Origin: Hymenobacter sediminis
GTDB taxonomy: Bacteria > Bacteroidota > Bacteroidia > Cytophagales > Hymenobacteraceae
Assembly: GCF_003231285.1 (NCBI RefSeq)
Contig: NZ_QKNS01000001.1
Span: 868,001-932,000 of the forward strand
DNA: 64,000 bases
Direction: 5' to 3'
The first letter of the stretch is position 1, and every line of letters starts with the position of its first letter. Position numbers and translations under genes: made by a program. A model generated the notes under the pieces. It did no database searches and was not told where the DNA came from. It worked only from the letters and a program-made list of their open reading frames with translations. Below, one piece after another: positions 11,320 through 20,893 of the stretch.

Positions 11320-12204
11320 ATGAACTACCTGATTTACCTAGCGTACGGCTCAGAAGCAATTCGCAGTGAGGCATTATATAGTGTTCTATCTTACTACGAA
11401 CAGGTAGGTATACCTCCCGTCGATACTGGTATTTTAATCTACACGGATGATGCTGAGGCCTTTCAGAAAGTGCTCGGCAACCGCACCTCTATTTCCTACC
11501 CTCTCATTGCGCCCGAACAGTGGCAGATCTGGCGTGGAGCAGCCGATAAAGTTTATCTGTTGAAGATTGGGGTACTGGAACACGCGGCCGAGCACTGCCC
11601 CGGCAACCTGCTTTTCCTTGATACAGATACTATTTGGAGGCGCAACCCTACCCCTTTGTTTGCGGCCATTGCCGGCGGGCAGTTCTACATGCACCAAAAC
11701 GAAGGACGACTCATCAGTGGCAATACGTTAAGCCGAAAAGTGTATCGGCATTTGAAAGCTCATCAGTGGCAAGTAGGAGGGAAGACCTTCCGTGTAACGC
11801 CTCAAACGGAGCTGTTTAATTCCGGCGTCATTGGGTTACGTAGCGACAAAGCCTACTTACTACAGGAAGTAATGGCTTTAGCCGAGCAACTGTACGCCAC
11901 CTACAATAAGCACATGATGGAGCAATTGGCGTTTAGCCTGCGCTTCGCAGCCGAGGGGTCCATAAACGATGTGCCGGAGTACTTGTGGCACTACTGGAAT
12001 CTGAAGGAAGCGCGGCCCGCTCTTGTACAAATCTTCAGCAAATACGGCACGCAAAGCTCCGCAGAGCTGTTGGCGCGCTTACATCAGCTGCAGCTGCCGA
12101 AGTTCCACCAAGAGGAGCTAGCCTACCGTAACCTACCTGGTTGGCGCCGGACGCTTCGTAAGCTTACCGGTCGCCGCTGGCAGCTACCCCTGTTAGAGGT
12201 TTGA
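11320..12204 (+). CDS. Glycosyltransferase-like protein (GT-A fold type, putative)
   Basis: 294 residues, soluble, no signal peptide. A metal-binding DxD-type motif occurs in LFLDTDTIW (Asp101, Asp103), and the downstream ELFNSGVIGLRSD and HMMEQLAFSL stretches resemble nucleotide-sugar transferases of the GT8-like type, where the NSG loop and a late Glu/Gln shape the acceptor site. The acceptor and donor cannot be told from sequence. A TATCTTTA box at 11308-11315 lies only four bases before the ATG, so its mRNA may be nearly leaderless. It is an odd neighbour between rpoC and rpsL and stands as a separate unit between terminator and promoter. Confidence 0.65.
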   Translation: MNYLIYLAYGSEAIRSEALYSVLSYYEQVGIPPVDTGILIYTDDAEAFQKVLGNRTSISYPLIAPEQWQIWRGAADKVYLLKIGVLEHAAEHCPGNLLFLDTDTIWRRNPTPLFAAIAGGQFYMHQNEGRLISGNTLSRKVYRHLKAHQWQVGGKTFRVTPQTELFNSGVIGLRSDKAYLLQEVMALAEQLYATYNKHMMEQLAFSLRFAAEGSINDVPEYLWHYWNLKEARPALVQIFSKYGTQSSAELLARLHQLQLPKFHQEELAYRNLPGWRRTLRKLTGRRWQLPLLEV

Positions 12205-12310
12205 AGCCTGCACGGGGGTAGGAGGGGGGTAGCTGTGAGAAGAAATAACCCCGGCCGTAGCTATTGGGAAAGACACTGCGGGTTGCCCTAAAATTAACTC
12301 TTTCAACCCG

Positions 12311-12342
12311 TTTGCTATTTCATCTCAACTTCTCTACCTTTG
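12311..12342 (+). promoter_or_regulatory. Promoter of rpsL (str operon)
   Basis: TTTG (12311-12314), 20-nt spacer, TACCTTTG (12335-12342): an exact match to the Bacteroidota sigma-ABfr consensus TTTG/TAnnTTTG. The expected transcript would have a 5' UTR of roughly 40 nt before rpsL. Confidence 0.85.
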
Positions 12343-12390
12343 CAAGCCTAATTTTTGGGAGAGAACCCTCCTTGACAAAACCTACCGTAG

Positions 12391-12819
12391 ATGCCTACTA
12401 TCAACCAGTTAGTACGAAAAGGCCGCGAGAAGCTGACGACCAAGTCGAAGTCGCCGGCCCTTGATTCGTGCCCGCAGCGCCGTGGCGTTTGCACCCGTGT
12501 GTACACCACCACGCCTAAGAAGCCGAACTCGGCTATGCGTAAAGTTGCCCGCGTGCGCCTGACCAACGGCAAAGAAGTTAACGCCTACATCCCTGGTGAA
12601 GGCCACAACCTGCAGGAGCACAGCATCGTGCTGATCCGTGGTGGCCGTGTGAAAGACCTTCCCGGCGTGCGTTACCACATCATCCGTGGCGCTCTTGACA
12701 CCGCCGGCGTAAACGGCCGTCTGCAGCGTCGTTCCAAGTATGGCGCTAAGCGTCCGAAGCCCGGCCAGGCTCCTGCAGCTGGCAAAGGTGGCAAACCCGC
12801 ACCCGGCAAGAAAAAGTAA
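12391..12819 (+). CDS. rpsL: 30S ribosomal protein S12
   Basis: 142 residues. S12 sits at the decoding centre and controls accuracy. The streptomycin-relevant segments [14 protein letters not shown] and [13 protein letters not shown] are wild type, so no streptomycin-resistance change is apparent. The final 20 or so residues are a Pro/Gly/Ala/Lys-rich extension ([18 protein letters not shown]) longer than in E. coli, probably disordered. First gene of the str operon, downstream of a consensus promoter. Confidence 0.98.
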   Translation: MPTINQLVRKGREKLTTKSKSPALDSCPQRRGVCTRVYTTTPKKPNSAMRKVARVRLTNGKEVNAYIPGEGHNLQEHSIVLIRGGRVKDLPGVRYHIIRGALDTAGVNGRLQRRSKYGAKRPKPGQAPAAGKGGKPAPGKKK

Positions 12820-12829
12820 TTGAAAACGA

Positions 12830-12862
12830 GGGCGGCAGCGCCCGGCGCCGGCTAGCAAATGG
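12830..12862 (+). promoter_or_regulatory. rpsL-rpsG spacer with GC-rich hairpins
   Basis: The 86-nt spacer contains GGGCG-GCAG-CGCCC (12830-12843) directly followed by the self-complementary CGGCGCCG. In E. coli the rpsL-rpsG spacer is the binding site of the repressor S7; whether this spacer has that role is only a guess, since the fold here is short. Confidence 0.3.
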
Positions 12863-12905
12863 TTCTTAGTCCGTTGCCTGCTGTCCGTCGCTCATTTCTA
12901 TACCC

Positions 12906-13373
12906 ATGAGAAAGTCAAAACCAAAAAAGCGCATCCTCCTGCCCGACCCCAAGTTCAAGGAGACGCTGGTAACCCGCTTCGTCAACTACATGATGTACGA
13001 CGGGAAGAAAAACCTGGCCTACACCATTTTCTATGATGCCTGCGAGCTTGTTGAGCAGCGCACCAAGGAAAGCGGCCTGGAGATGTGGCGCAAAGCCCTC
13101 AACAATGTAATGCCGACTGTGGAGGTTAAGAGCCGCCGCGTAGGTGGTGCTACCTTCCAGGTGCCCACTGAGGTTCGTCCGGACCGTCGTATTGCTGTTG
13201 GCTCGAAGTGGCTGATCCAATACGCTCGTCGTCGTGGTGAGAAAACCATGAAGGACAAGCTGGCTGGCGAAATCATTGCCGCCGCCAAAGGTGAAGGTGC
13301 TGCCGTTAAGAAGAAGGACGACACGCACCGGATGGCAGAAGCCAACAAGGCTTTCTCGCACTTCCGCTTCTAA
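12906..13373 (+). CDS. rpsG: 30S ribosomal protein S7
   Basis: 155 residues, normal length. S7 nucleates assembly of the 30S head and contacts E-site tRNA. Conserved features include the basic N-terminus [23 protein letters not shown], the [16 protein letters not shown] beta-arm and the C-terminal [16 protein letters not shown]. It lies between rpsL and fusA in the universal str operon order. S7 is a classic autoregulator of this operon in other bacteria. Confidence 0.98.
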   Translation: MRKSKPKKRILLPDPKFKETLVTRFVNYMMYDGKKNLAYTIFYDACELVEQRTKESGLEMWRKALNNVMPTVEVKSRRVGGATFQVPTEVRPDRRIAVGSKWLIQYARRRGEKTMKDKLAGEIIAAAKGEGAAVKKKDDTHRMAEANKAFSHFRF

Positions 13374-13479
13374 TCAGACCGAGCAGGGGCTTTAGAAGTT
13401 GCCGGTTCAGGGAATGAGAAAAGAGATTTTCGCGTTCTACGAGCTCAACTACTGAAGTCCCTACGTCACAAAAAAAGCA

Positions 13480-15621
13480 ATGGCTGTTAATAAAGATCTG
13501 CAATACCTCCGGAACATCGGGATTATGGCGCACATCGACGCCGGTAAGACCACGACGTCGGAGCGCATTCTCTACTACACCGGTAAAACCCACAAAATCG
13601 GGGAAGTGCACGAAGGTGCTGCCACGATGGACTGGATGGAGCAGGAGCAGGAGCGTGGTATCACTATCACGTCGGCCGCTACTACTACCTTCTGGAACTA
13701 CCCGACCGTACAGGGCGACCCGACTCCGGAGACCAAACAATACAAAATCAACCTGATTGACACTCCCGGTCACGTAGACTTCACCGTAGAGGTAGAACGT
13801 TCGCTGCGTGTTCTGGACGGTGCCGTGGCTCTGTTCTGCGCCGTTTCGGGCGTAGAGCCGCAGTCGGAAACTGTTTGGCGTCAGGCTGACAAATACAAAG
13901 TGCCGCGCATCTGCTTCGTCAACAAGATGGACCGTGCTGGTGCTGACTTCTTCAAGGCTGTAGCCGAAATTAAGGAGAAACTGGGTGCTAACCCCGTGCC
14001 CCTTCAAATTCCGATCGGCGCTGAAGATACCTTCAAAGGCGTAGTTGACCTGCTGACTGGCAAAGCCATCGTATGGGATGACGCTACCCAGGGCAAAACC
14101 TACAAGGAAGTGGAAGTTCCCGAGGACCTCGTGGACACCGTTGCCGAGTGGCGTGAGAAGCTCGTAGAAAGCGTTGCTGAGTACGATGACACCTTGATGG
14201 AGAAATTCTTCGAGGATCCGGACAGCATCACCCGCGAAGAAATGATGACGGTAATCCGTAAAGCGGTTATCGACATGAAGTTCTCGCCGGTAATGTGCGG
14301 CTCGGCCTTCAAAAACAAAGGTGTTCAGGCTATGCTGGATGCGGTAATGGCCTACCTGCCTTCGCCGCTCGACATGCCTGCTATCATGGGTACCAACCCT
14401 GACACCGGCGAAGAAGTAGAGCGCCACCCCGACAACGACGAGCCGTTCACTGCTCTGGCGTTCAAAATTGCCACCGACCCCTTCGTAGGTCGTCTGTGCT
14501 TCTTCCGTTGCTACAGCGGTCAGCTTGATGCTGGTTCGTATGTATTCAACAACCGCACTGGCAAGAAGGAGCGTATCTCGCGCCTGATGCAGATGCACTC
14601 CAACAAGCAGAACCCTATCGACAAAATCCAAGCTGGTGACATTGCCGCCGGCGTAGGTTTCAAAGACATTAAGACTGGTGACACGCTGACCGACGAGAAG
14701 TCGCGCGTAGTGCTTGAGTCAATGTCGTTCCCTGAGCCGGTTATCGGTTACGCTATTGAGCCGAAAACTCAGGCTGACGTGGATAAGATGGGTATGGCTA
14801 TTGCCAAACTCGTTGAAGAAGACCCAACCCTTGTAGTACAGACCGATCAGGAAACTGGCCAGACGGTACTGCGTGGTATGGGTGAGCTTCACCTTGAAAT
14901 CATCATCGACCGTATGCGTCGTGAATTCAAAGTGGAAATCAACCAGGGCGCTCCTCAAGTAGCTTATAAAGAAGTTCTGACCAAGAAGGTTGAGCACCGC
15001 GAAACCTACAAGAAGCAAACCGGTGGTCGTGGTAAATTCGGTGATATCGTGTTCGAACTGGGCCCGAAAGAAACCGATCCTGAGAAGCCCGGTCTGGAGT
15101 TCGTAAATGACATCACAGGTGGTGTTATCCCCCGTGAATTCATTGCTCCGGTTCAGAAAGGCTTCGAAGAAGCTATGAAGAACGGCCCGCTGGCTGGCTT
15201 CCCGGTTGACAACATGCGTGTGCGTCTGTTCTTCGGTTCGTATCACGATGTTGACTCGGATGCTCTGTCGTTCGAACTTGCTGCTCGTGGTGGTTTCCGT
15301 GAAGCTGCTAAGCAAGCTGGTCCGAAACTGCTTGAGCCCATCATGGCTGTAGAAGTAGTGACGCCGGACGAGTACACGGGTTCGGTGACCGGTGACTTGA
15401 ACCGTCGTCGGGGCATCATGAAGGGCATGGACACCAAAGGTGGTGCTAACGTGGTAAAGGCTGACGTTCCGCTGTCGGAACTGTTCGGCTACGTAACCTC
15501 GCTGCGTACCATTACTTCGGGTCGTGCTTCGGCCTCGCTGACCTTCTCGCACTATGATCAAGTTCCTACGAACTTGGCTGAAGGCATCATCGCTAAGCAA
15601 AAGGGTAACGCCATCCGCTAA
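13480..15621 (+). CDS. fusA: Elongation factor G
   Basis: 713 residues, typical of EF-G. The GTPase shows G1 AHIDAGKTT (about residue 19), the switch region, G3 DTPGHVDF and G4 NKMDRAG. Domain IV and the C-terminal domain follow, with the [19 protein letters not shown] block. It catalyses ribosomal translocation and, with the recycling factor, ribosome recycling. It is followed 21 nt later by rpsJ; tuf, which often sits between fusA and rpsJ, is missing. The antisense strand contains very long open frames that arise from codon bias and are not genes. Confidence 0.98.
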   Translation: MAVNKDLQYLRNIGIMAHIDAGKTTTSERILYYTGKTHKIGEVHEGAATMDWMEQEQERGITITSAATTTFWNYPTVQGDPTPETKQYKINLIDTPGHVDFTVEVERSLRVLDGAVALFCAVSGVEPQSETVWRQADKYKVPRICFVNKMDRAGADFFKAVAEIKEKLGANPVPLQIPIGAEDTFKGVVDLLTGKAIVWDDATQGKTYKEVEVPEDLVDTVAEWREKLVESVAEYDDTLMEKFFEDPDSITREEMMTVIRKAVIDMKFSPVMCGSAFKNKGVQAMLDAVMAYLPSPLDMPAIMGTNPDTGEEVERHPDNDEPFTALAFKIATDPFVGRLCFFRCYSGQLDAGSYVFNNRTGKKERISRLMQMHSNKQNPIDKIQAGDIAAGVGFKDIKTGDTLTDEKSRVVLESMSFPEPVIGYAIEPKTQADVDKMGMAIAKLVEEDPTLVVQTDQETGQTVLRGMGELHLEIIIDRMRREFKVEINQGAPQVAYKEVLTKKVEHRETYKKQTGGRGKFGDIVFELGPKETDPEKPGLEFVNDITGGVIPREFIAPVQKGFEEAMKNGPLAGFPVDNMRVRLFFGSYHDVDSDALSFELAARGGFREAAKQAGPKLLEPIMAVEVVTPDEYTGSVTGDLNRRRGIMKGMDTKGGANVVKADVPLSELFGYVTSLRTITSGRASASLTFSHYDQVPTNLAEGIIAKQKGNAIR

Positions 15622-15642
15622 TACCGCTTCCTCATTACAGAC

Positions 15643-15948
15643 ATGAATCAGAAAATTCGCATCAAACTGAAATCCTACGACCACAACTTGGTGGACAAAT
15701 CGTCGGAGAAGATTGTGAAGGCGGTAAAGGCTACGGGCGCTATCGTAAGCGGCCCGATTCCGCTGCCGACCGATAAAGAGAAATTCACCGTGCTCCGTTC
15801 ACCCCACGTGAACAAGAAGTCGCGTGAGCAATTTCAGCTCTGCACTTACAAGCGCCTCGTAGACATCTATTCTACTTCGTCGAAGACGGTAGATGCTCTG
15901 ATGAAGCTTGAACTGCCTAGCGGTGTTGACGTTGAAATCAAAGTCTGA
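15643..15948 (+). CDS. rpsJ: 30S ribosomal protein S10
   Basis: 101 residues, normal. S10 belongs to the 30S head and is the NusE partner of NusB in antitermination. Motifs include [34 protein letters not shown] and [15 protein letters not shown]. It is the last gene of the str unit: a very strong terminator follows, and the rest of the S10 cluster starts only 1.7 kb further on, after a membrane protein gene. This break between rpsJ and rplC is unusual. Confidence 0.98.
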   Translation: MNQKIRIKLKSYDHNLVDKSSEKIVKAVKATGAIVSGPIPLPTDKEKFTVLRSPHVNKKSREQFQLCTYKRLVDIYSTSSKTVDALMKLELPSGVDVEIKV

Positions 15949-15970
15949 GGACCTGATTCTTCGTTGAATA

Positions 15971-16020
15971 AAGAAAATGCCCCATTGGTTCTACGGAGCC
16001 AATGGGGCATTTTCTTTTAT
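15971..16020 (+). terminator. Strong terminator after rpsJ
   Basis: Perfect 18-bp stem, 15971-15988 with 15999-16016 (core ATGCCCCATTGG/CCAATGGGGCAT), loop about 10 nt, T-rich 3' flank. Transcription of the str-rpsJ unit should end here, uncoupling rpsJ from rplC. Confidence 0.92.
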
Positions 16021-16117
16021 TGGTTGCAACTTGTACCTAAAATGAAGGCTCCACATAACAGTGGAGCTGAGTGATAGGTCTGCTCAGTGCAGGTCAGAGC
16101 GCCCTTTATCTTGTTGC

Positions 16118-17398
16118 ATGATTTCTTTTTTGAGTTCTTTTCTAACTCTTCAACGGTTATTAATAGCCGCTGCTTTCTTTTGCATCTGCACAATTGTGGG
16201 GTTGTTTACTAGTTCCTTCTTTAGGATTCTGCCTAGCGTTGGTATGGTAGGAATTCTGGTAACAGGGCTCCTTAGCTATTTCCTGCATAAGCATAAGTAT
16301 GCCCGAGTGCGTAGTACCGTTTATGGATCTTTCGTGGCTATTTACTTCCTGAACTTGAGTTCAGGTCTGTTGACATCGGATGCGAACTGGAATGAGTTCG
16401 AGCGGGATGTTGTGCTCCAGCTGCCCTTTCTGATATTGCCACTGGCTTTCTGGCTTCTACCCCCGCTGCCCGCAGTATACCTACGAAATATATGGCTAAC
16501 ACTGATCGGAGCAGCAGCCATTGCGGCGCTGTTAAGTGCTGTTAACTACGCACTGCATTTCGAACAGATTAATGAGCTATACCTGCATTCTAAAGTAATG
16601 CCGACTGAACCGGATCATATTCGCTTTAGCTTGATTATCACGTTGGCTATTGCAGCAGGAATACTTCTGATCGTTCAGAAGAACGTGGTGGGTAGGATGC
16701 AGTCATTACTTGTACTAGTGTTAATTGTTCTGGCGCTTTACCTGCATATGTTGGCTGTCAGAAGTGGATTAATGGCTTTTTACTCATTGGGAGTCCTCGG
16801 CTTTCTGTGGCTAGTGCTACGAAAGCGGAATTATTACCAAGCCGTACAACTAGCATTATGCCTGTTGCTATTGCCTCTAGTTAGCTATGTGTGCTTTCCT
16901 ACTTTCCGCAATAAATCAGTCAACACCCAAGAGGATGTAGGACAAGTTGAGCATACTACTTCTGCTAATAGCTATTCTTTGGTCGGGAGAGTCTATTCCT
17001 ATAAAGTTGCCCTAAAAGTTATCCGAGAGAATTTTTGGTTCGGTGTAGGTAAGGCGGATATCGAAGAAGAAATGGCAGTTCATTACCGCAAGGATTTTCC
17101 GCTTATTCAGCCTGAATCATACATTCAGCCTCACAATCAATATTTATACTCTACTGTAGCTTTTGGTGTCGTTGGGCTATTAATATTCGTTGTAGCCTTT
17201 TATTACCCTGGCTTATGTATCTGGCCACAATACGCTCCACTGTTGTTCGCACAGTATACCATCATTACCCTTTCCTTCTTGGTTGAGTACACGCTGGAAA
17301 CCCAAATAGGTCTCGCATTCGCTTTGTTCTTCCTGATGTTAGCCCTTGAAGGAAATAAAGCACCGCTACTACCAGATACGGAATGGCGACCAGCGTAA
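16118..17398 (+). CDS. O-antigen ligase/polymerase-like membrane protein
   Basis: 426 residues from ATG 16118; the frame is open from GTG 16061 but the residues before the ATG look untranslated and overlap a hairpin (16048-16067). About ten to twelve hydrophobic segments, a long periplasmic-type loop near residues 285-345 and the stretch SLVGRVYSYKVALKVIRENF with GVGKAD and PHNQYLY resemble the Wzy/WaaL O-antigen ligase superfamily, which joins glycan chains outside the inner membrane. Base composition is visibly more AT-rich than the flanking ribosomal genes. It is flanked by terminators on both sides and breaks the rpsJ-rplC junction. Ligase versus polymerase cannot be decided. Confidence 0.75.
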   Translation: MISFLSSFLTLQRLLIAAAFFCICTIVGLFTSSFFRILPSVGMVGILVTGLLSYFLHKHKYARVRSTVYGSFVAIYFLNLSSGLLTSDANWNEFERDVVLQLPFLILPLAFWLLPPLPAVYLRNIWLTLIGAAAIAALLSAVNYALHFEQINELYLHSKVMPTEPDHIRFSLIITLAIAAGILLIVQKNVVGRMQSLLVLVLIVLALYLHMLAVRSGLMAFYSLGVLGFLWLVLRKRNYYQAVQLALCLLLLPLVSYVCFPTFRNKSVNTQEDVGQVEHTTSANSYSLVGRVYSYKVALKVIRENFWFGVGKADIEEEMAVHYRKDFPLIQPESYIQPHNQYLYSTVAFGVVGLLIFVVAFYYPGLCIWPQYAPLLFAQYTIITLSFLVEYTLETQIGLAFALFFLMLALEGNKAPLLPDTEWRPA

Positions 17399-17408
17399 GT
17401 AGCCGCAT

Positions 17409-17440
17409 TACTGTACCGATGTACAGTAGTCTTTATTTAC
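17409..17440 (+). terminator. Terminator after the O-antigen ligase-like gene
   Basis: TACTGTAC-CGAT-GTACAGTA (17409-17428), 8-bp perfect stem with 4-nt loop, followed by GTCTTTATTTA. The remaining 17441-17602 of the 300-nt gap shows no gene or other clear signal. Confidence 0.75.
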
Positions 17441-17602
17441 ATAGGCTCATAACTGGATGCTTGATGTATTGTCGCTGCCTTCAAGGTTTGATTAGGTAAG
17501 TCTTTACATATGTCTATTCGGTTAGCTTATGCTTGATCTACAATCCATTTAGCTGATAGAGCTATGCTAACTGTGTGTGTATGAAAATATTTAGTAGGCG
17601 GG

Positions 17603-17634
17603 TTAGAATATAAGAATACAATTTCATAGCTTTG
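17603..17634 (+). promoter_or_regulatory. Promoter of the rplC (S10) unit
   Basis: -7 box TAGCTTTG (17627-17634) is an exact TAnnTTTG match. Twenty bases upstream TTAG (17603-17606) is a weak -33 box. The region is AT-rich and lies 65-96 nt before the rplC start, giving a 5' UTR of about 58 nt. Confidence 0.7.
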
Positions 17635-17646
17635 CACTCCATTTCC

Positions 17647-17683
17647 GAAAACGTCACTCGGGCGTTTTCACTGTGTCTTTTTC
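17647..17683 (+). promoter_or_regulatory. Leader hairpin before rplC
   Basis: GAAAACG (17647-17653) pairs with CGTTTTC (17663-17669), and a TCTTTTTC tract follows. It would form at the very 5' end of the rplC transcript. In E. coli the S10 operon leader is an L4-dependent attenuator; rplD (L4) is the second gene here, so a similar role is possible but unproven. Confidence 0.45.
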
Positions 17684-17698
17684 TAAAACCCCAATCGA

Positions 17699-18319
17699 AT
17701 GCCTGGCATCATCGGTAAAAAAATCGGTATGACAAGCCTCTTCACTCCGGACGGGAAGAATATTCCCTGCACGCTCATTGAAGCGGGTCCGTGCGTAGTG
17801 ACGCAGGTTAAGACCATCGAAACGGACGGCTACACGGCTATCCAACTCGGTTACGGCGAGAAAAAGGCGAAGAATACCACCAAAGCATTGGCTGGTCACT
17901 TCGCTAAAGCCGGAACTACCCCCAAGAAAAAACTCGTTGAGTTCCGCACAGAAGAGGCTTCTAGCTTCGCTGCTGGCTCTACCATCGACGCTACCCTCTT
18001 TGAAGAAGGTGAGTTCGTTGATGTAGTAGGTACCTCCAAAGGTAAAGGCTTCCAAGGCGTTGTAAAGCGCTACAACTTTGCTGGTGTAGGTGGCCAAACG
18101 CATGGTCAGCACAACCGCGGCCGTCACCCCGGTTCTATCGGTGCTTGCTCCTGGCCTTCGCGCGTATTCAAAGGAATGCGCATGGGTGGCCGTATGGGTA
18201 ACGACCGTGTGAAAGTGCAGAACCTGAAGGTGATGCGCATTGTAGCCGACAAAAACCTCATCGTGGTGAGCGGCTCGGTTCCCGGTGCCAAGAACTCTTT
18301 CGTGGTCCTGGAAAAATAA
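17699..18319 (+). CDS. rplC: 50S ribosomal protein L3
   Basis: 206 residues, typical. One of the two 23S rRNA assembly initiators, with a long loop reaching the peptidyl-transferase centre. The conserved core [30 protein letters not shown] and [15 protein letters not shown] is intact. First gene of its transcription unit because the usual leader gene rpsJ lies upstream behind a terminator. rplD follows after 9 nt. Confidence 0.98.
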   Translation: MPGIIGKKIGMTSLFTPDGKNIPCTLIEAGPCVVTQVKTIETDGYTAIQLGYGEKKAKNTTKALAGHFAKAGTTPKKKLVEFRTEEASSFAAGSTIDATLFEEGEFVDVVGTSKGKGFQGVVKRYNFAGVGGQTHGQHNRGRHPGSIGACSWPSRVFKGMRMGGRMGNDRVKVQNLKVMRIVADKNLIVVSGSVPGAKNSFVVLEK

Positions 18320-18328
18320 GCTAGCAAG

Positions 18329-18967
18329 ATGGAACTGTCAGTAATTAACATCAAAGGCGAAGACACCGGCCGCAAGGTTACCCTGTCCGACGCCATCTTC
18401 GGCTTGGAGCCGAATGAGCACGTGATGTACCTCGACGTGAAGCAGTACTTGGCCAACCAGCGCCAGGGTACGCACAAGTCGAAACAGCGTAACGAAGTGC
18501 ATGGCACCACTAAAAAGCTGAAAAAGCAAAAAGGCACCGGTGGTGCTCGTGCCGGCAGCATGAAGTCTGGTGTGTTCGTAGGTGGTGGCCGTATGTTCGG
18601 TCCTCAGCCCCGTGACTATGGCTTCAAGCTGAACAAAAAAACCAAGCGTCTCGCTCGTCTGTCGGCTCTGTCGAGCCTGGCTAAAGACGGCAAGGTAGCT
18701 GTAGTGGAAAATATTTCCTTGTCGGCTCCCAAGACTAAGGAGTTTGCCGCTATCCTAGCTGGTCTGAAGCTGAACAACGGCCGCAAGACTCTGCTAGTAA
18801 CTGGCTCCGTTGATAAGAACGTGGTGCTGTCGGCCCGCAACATCCAGCGCGTGAGCGTAGCTACTCCGGTAGCGCTGAACACCCACGATCTGCTGAACAC
18901 CGATACGCTGCTGCTGTCGGAAGATGGTCTGACGGCATTGGAACAACTCTATACCACTGCTGAGTAA
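18329..18967 (+). CDS. rplD: 50S ribosomal protein L4
   Basis: 212 residues. L4 lines the peptide exit tunnel; the extended loop is visible as KQKGTGGARAGSMKSGVFVG with the following GGGRMFGPQPRDYGFKLN. The C-terminal Rossmann-like part carries the KTLLVTGSVDKNVVLSARNI stretch. In E. coli L4 represses S10-operon transcription and translation. The stop overlaps the rplW start (TAATG at 18965-18969), indicating translational coupling. Confidence 0.98.
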   Translation: MELSVINIKGEDTGRKVTLSDAIFGLEPNEHVMYLDVKQYLANQRQGTHKSKQRNEVHGTTKKLKKQKGTGGARAGSMKSGVFVGGGRMFGPQPRDYGFKLNKKTKRLARLSALSSLAKDGKVAVVENISLSAPKTKEFAAILAGLKLNNGRKTLLVTGSVDKNVVLSARNIQRVSVATPVALNTHDLLNTDTLLLSEDGLTALEQLYTTAE

Positions 18968-19254
18968 TGAGCATCCTGAAGAAGCCCATCGTGACCGAGA
19001 AGGCCACGGCTCTGAACGAAAAAGGCCAGTATGCCTTTGAAGTTTCGCGTGACGCAAACAAGGTTCAGATCAAAAAAGAGATTGAACAACTGTACGGAGT
19101 GACGGTAACGGGCGTAAGCACCATCCGCACCATCGGTAAAGTGAAATCTAAGTTCACGAAAGGCGGTGCCGTATCTGGTCGTCGTCCGCATGGCAAGAAA
19201 GCCATCGTGACCGTGAAAGAAGGAGACGTTATCGACTTCTACAGCGGCCTGTAA
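18967..19254 (+). CDS. rplW: 50S ribosomal protein L23
   Basis: 95 residues, normal. L23 lies at the tunnel exit and is the docking site for trigger factor and SRP. Diagnostic are ILKKPIVTEKATALNEKGQY and VTVTGVSTIRTIGK. The ATG overlaps the rplD stop by one base. rplB follows after 40 nt. Confidence 0.98.
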   Translation: MSILKKPIVTEKATALNEKGQYAFEVSRDANKVQIKKEIEQLYGVTVTGVSTIRTIGKVKSKFTKGGAVSGRRPHGKKAIVTVKEGDVIDFYSGL

Positions 19255-19294
19255 GCCTGCTTTATCGCCAAGAGATTTTCCCTAAGCAAGAGTA

Positions 19295-20122
19295 ATGGCA
19301 CTCAAAAAACTAAGACCAACATCACCGGGTCAGCGCTTTCGCATCGCCCCGGCCTTCGACGAGATTACTGCGTCGGCGCCGGAGAAGTCGCTGTTGGCAC
19401 CCCTCAAAAACTCCGGTGGCCGTAACAATTCGGGCAAAATGTCCAACCGCTACATCGGCGGCGGTCATAAGGCCAAATACCGTATTATCGACTTCAAACG
19501 TGATAAGGCTACTGTGCCTGCCACGGTGAAGACGATAGAGTACGACCCAAACCGTACCGCTCGTATTGCTTTGCTGCAATATGCTGATGGTGAGAAGCGC
19601 TACATTATCGCCCCAGCCGGTCTGGCTGTAGGCTCTACGGTAGTATCAGGTTCAGGCGTAGCTCCGGAAGTTGGTAATGCCCTGCCCCTGCGCGAAATTC
19701 CGCTGGGTACCATCGTACACAACATCGAGCTGATGCCCGGTGGTGGTGCTGCAATGGCTCGCTCGGCCGGTACATACGCTCAGTTGGTAGCTCGCGAAGA
19801 CAAATACGCCACCTTGAAATTACCTTCCGGCGAAATGCGCATGGTACTGGTTACCTGCATGGCAACGGTAGGCACTGTTTCGAATGGCGACCATATGAAC
19901 GTACGCTTGGGCAAAGCTGGCCGTAACCGTTGGTTAGGTCGCCGTCCGCGTGTTCGTGGTGTTGCTATGAACCCTGTTGATCACCCCATGGGCGGTGGTG
20001 AAGGTAAATCGTCGGGTGGTCACCCACGTAGCCGTAATGGCATCTTCGCTAAGGGTCAGAAGACCCGCAACAAGAATAAGTATTCCGAGAACCTGATCGT
20101 AAGCCGCAAAGGCAAGAAGTAA
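19295..20122 (+). CDS. rplB: 50S ribosomal protein L2
   Basis: 275 residues, normal length. L2 is essential for subunit association and peptidyl-transferase activity. The hallmark C-terminal region [20 protein letters not shown], including the functionally important histidine, is present, as are the [16 protein letters not shown] and RIIDFKRDK stretches. It starts 40 nt after rplW and ends 3 nt before rpsS. Confidence 0.98.
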   Translation: MALKKLRPTSPGQRFRIAPAFDEITASAPEKSLLAPLKNSGGRNNSGKMSNRYIGGGHKAKYRIIDFKRDKATVPATVKTIEYDPNRTARIALLQYADGEKRYIIAPAGLAVGSTVVSGSGVAPEVGNALPLREIPLGTIVHNIELMPGGGAAMARSAGTYAQLVAREDKYATLKLPSGEMRMVLVTCMATVGTVSNGDHMNVRLGKAGRNRWLGRRPRVRGVAMNPVDHPMGGGEGKSSGGHPRSRNGIFAKGQKTRNKNKYSENLIVSRKGKK

Positions 20123-20125
20123 GCA

Positions 20126-20404
20126 ATGGCACGTTCACTAAAAAAAGGGCCGTACATTGACTTCCGGCTCGAGAAGAAAGTATCGGCAATGGACGAGTCC
20201 GGCAAAAAGTCGGTGGTGAAGACTTGGTCGCGCCGCTCGATGATTTCGCCCGATTTCGTTGGCCACACCTTCGCTGTGCATAACGGCAATAAGTTCATCC
20301 CGGTGTATGTAACGGAGAACATGGTAGGACACAAACTCGGTGAGTTTGCCCCTACCCGTAACTTCCGTGGCCACATCGCCAAGAAAGATAAAGGCAAGCG
20401 CTAA
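20126..20404 (+). CDS. rpsS: 30S ribosomal protein S19
   Basis: 92 residues, typical. It pairs with S13 in the 30S head and touches A-site tRNA. Signature: [38 protein letters not shown] and [14 protein letters not shown]. Three nt separate it from rplB and one nt from rplV. Confidence 0.98.
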   Translation: MARSLKKGPYIDFRLEKKVSAMDESGKKSVVKTWSRRSMISPDFVGHTFAVHNGNKFIPVYVTENMVGHKLGEFAPTRNFRGHIAKKDKGKR

Positions 20405-20405
20405 T

Positions 20406-20888
20406 ATGGAAGCAGTAGCTAAACTCCGGAACGTGCCCACCTCGCCGCGCAAAATGCGCTTGGTGGCCAACCTGGTACGCGGTCAGAAAGTGACTCGTGC
20501 TCTGGGCCTGCTGAAATTTGAGGCTAACTCAGGCGCTGCCAGAATTGAAAAACTGCTCCTTTCGGCTTTGGCCAATTGGCAGCAGAAAAATGAGGATGAG
20601 CGCATTGAAGATGCTAACCTCTATATCAAAGAGATTTTCGTGGATGAAGGTCGTCAGCTGAAGCGTCTGCGCCCCGCCCCTCAGGGTCGTGGCCACCGCA
20701 TTCGCAAGCGCAGCAACCATGTGACGCTGGTTATTGATAGCAAAGTAGAACCTCTAGGTAGCAAAGCTGCCGCTCTGCAGGCTGCTGAAACTAAACCAGC
20801 CGCCACGGTTGTTGACGAGGCTCCCAAGAAGACCCGCCGCAGCTCGGCTAAGAAATCCAACGAAACCACGGCAGAAGCCACCGCATAA
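20406..20888 (+). CDS. rplV: 50S ribosomal protein L22
   Basis: 160 residues from ATG 20406; the frame is open upstream into rpsS but homology begins at [16 protein letters not shown]. The tunnel-lining beta-hairpin ([20 protein letters not shown]) is wild type at the macrolide-relevant positions. The last 45 or so residues are an Ala/Lys/Thr-rich extension ([12 protein letters not shown]) beyond the 110-residue core, as in other Bacteroidota, probably disordered. rpsC follows after 5 nt. Confidence 0.97.
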   Translation: MEAVAKLRNVPTSPRKMRLVANLVRGQKVTRALGLLKFEANSGAARIEKLLLSALANWQQKNEDERIEDANLYIKEIFVDEGRQLKRLRPAPQGRGHRIRKRSNHVTLVIDSKVEPLGSKAAALQAAETKPAATVVDEAPKKTRRSSAKKSNETTAEATA

Positions 20889-20893
20889 GCACT

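Noticed and set aside
13306..14631. 441-codon open frame on the minus strand across rpsG and fusA (also 14719-15684)
   Set aside because: Lies wholly antisense to highly conserved genes; the long frame follows from GC-biased third codon positions. Composition is unlike a protein and no family is recognisable.
16061..16117. GTG start for the O-antigen ligase-like gene
   Set aside because: The 19 extra residues are polar, overlap a hairpin and displace the first membrane helix from the N-terminus; ATG 16118 fits better.
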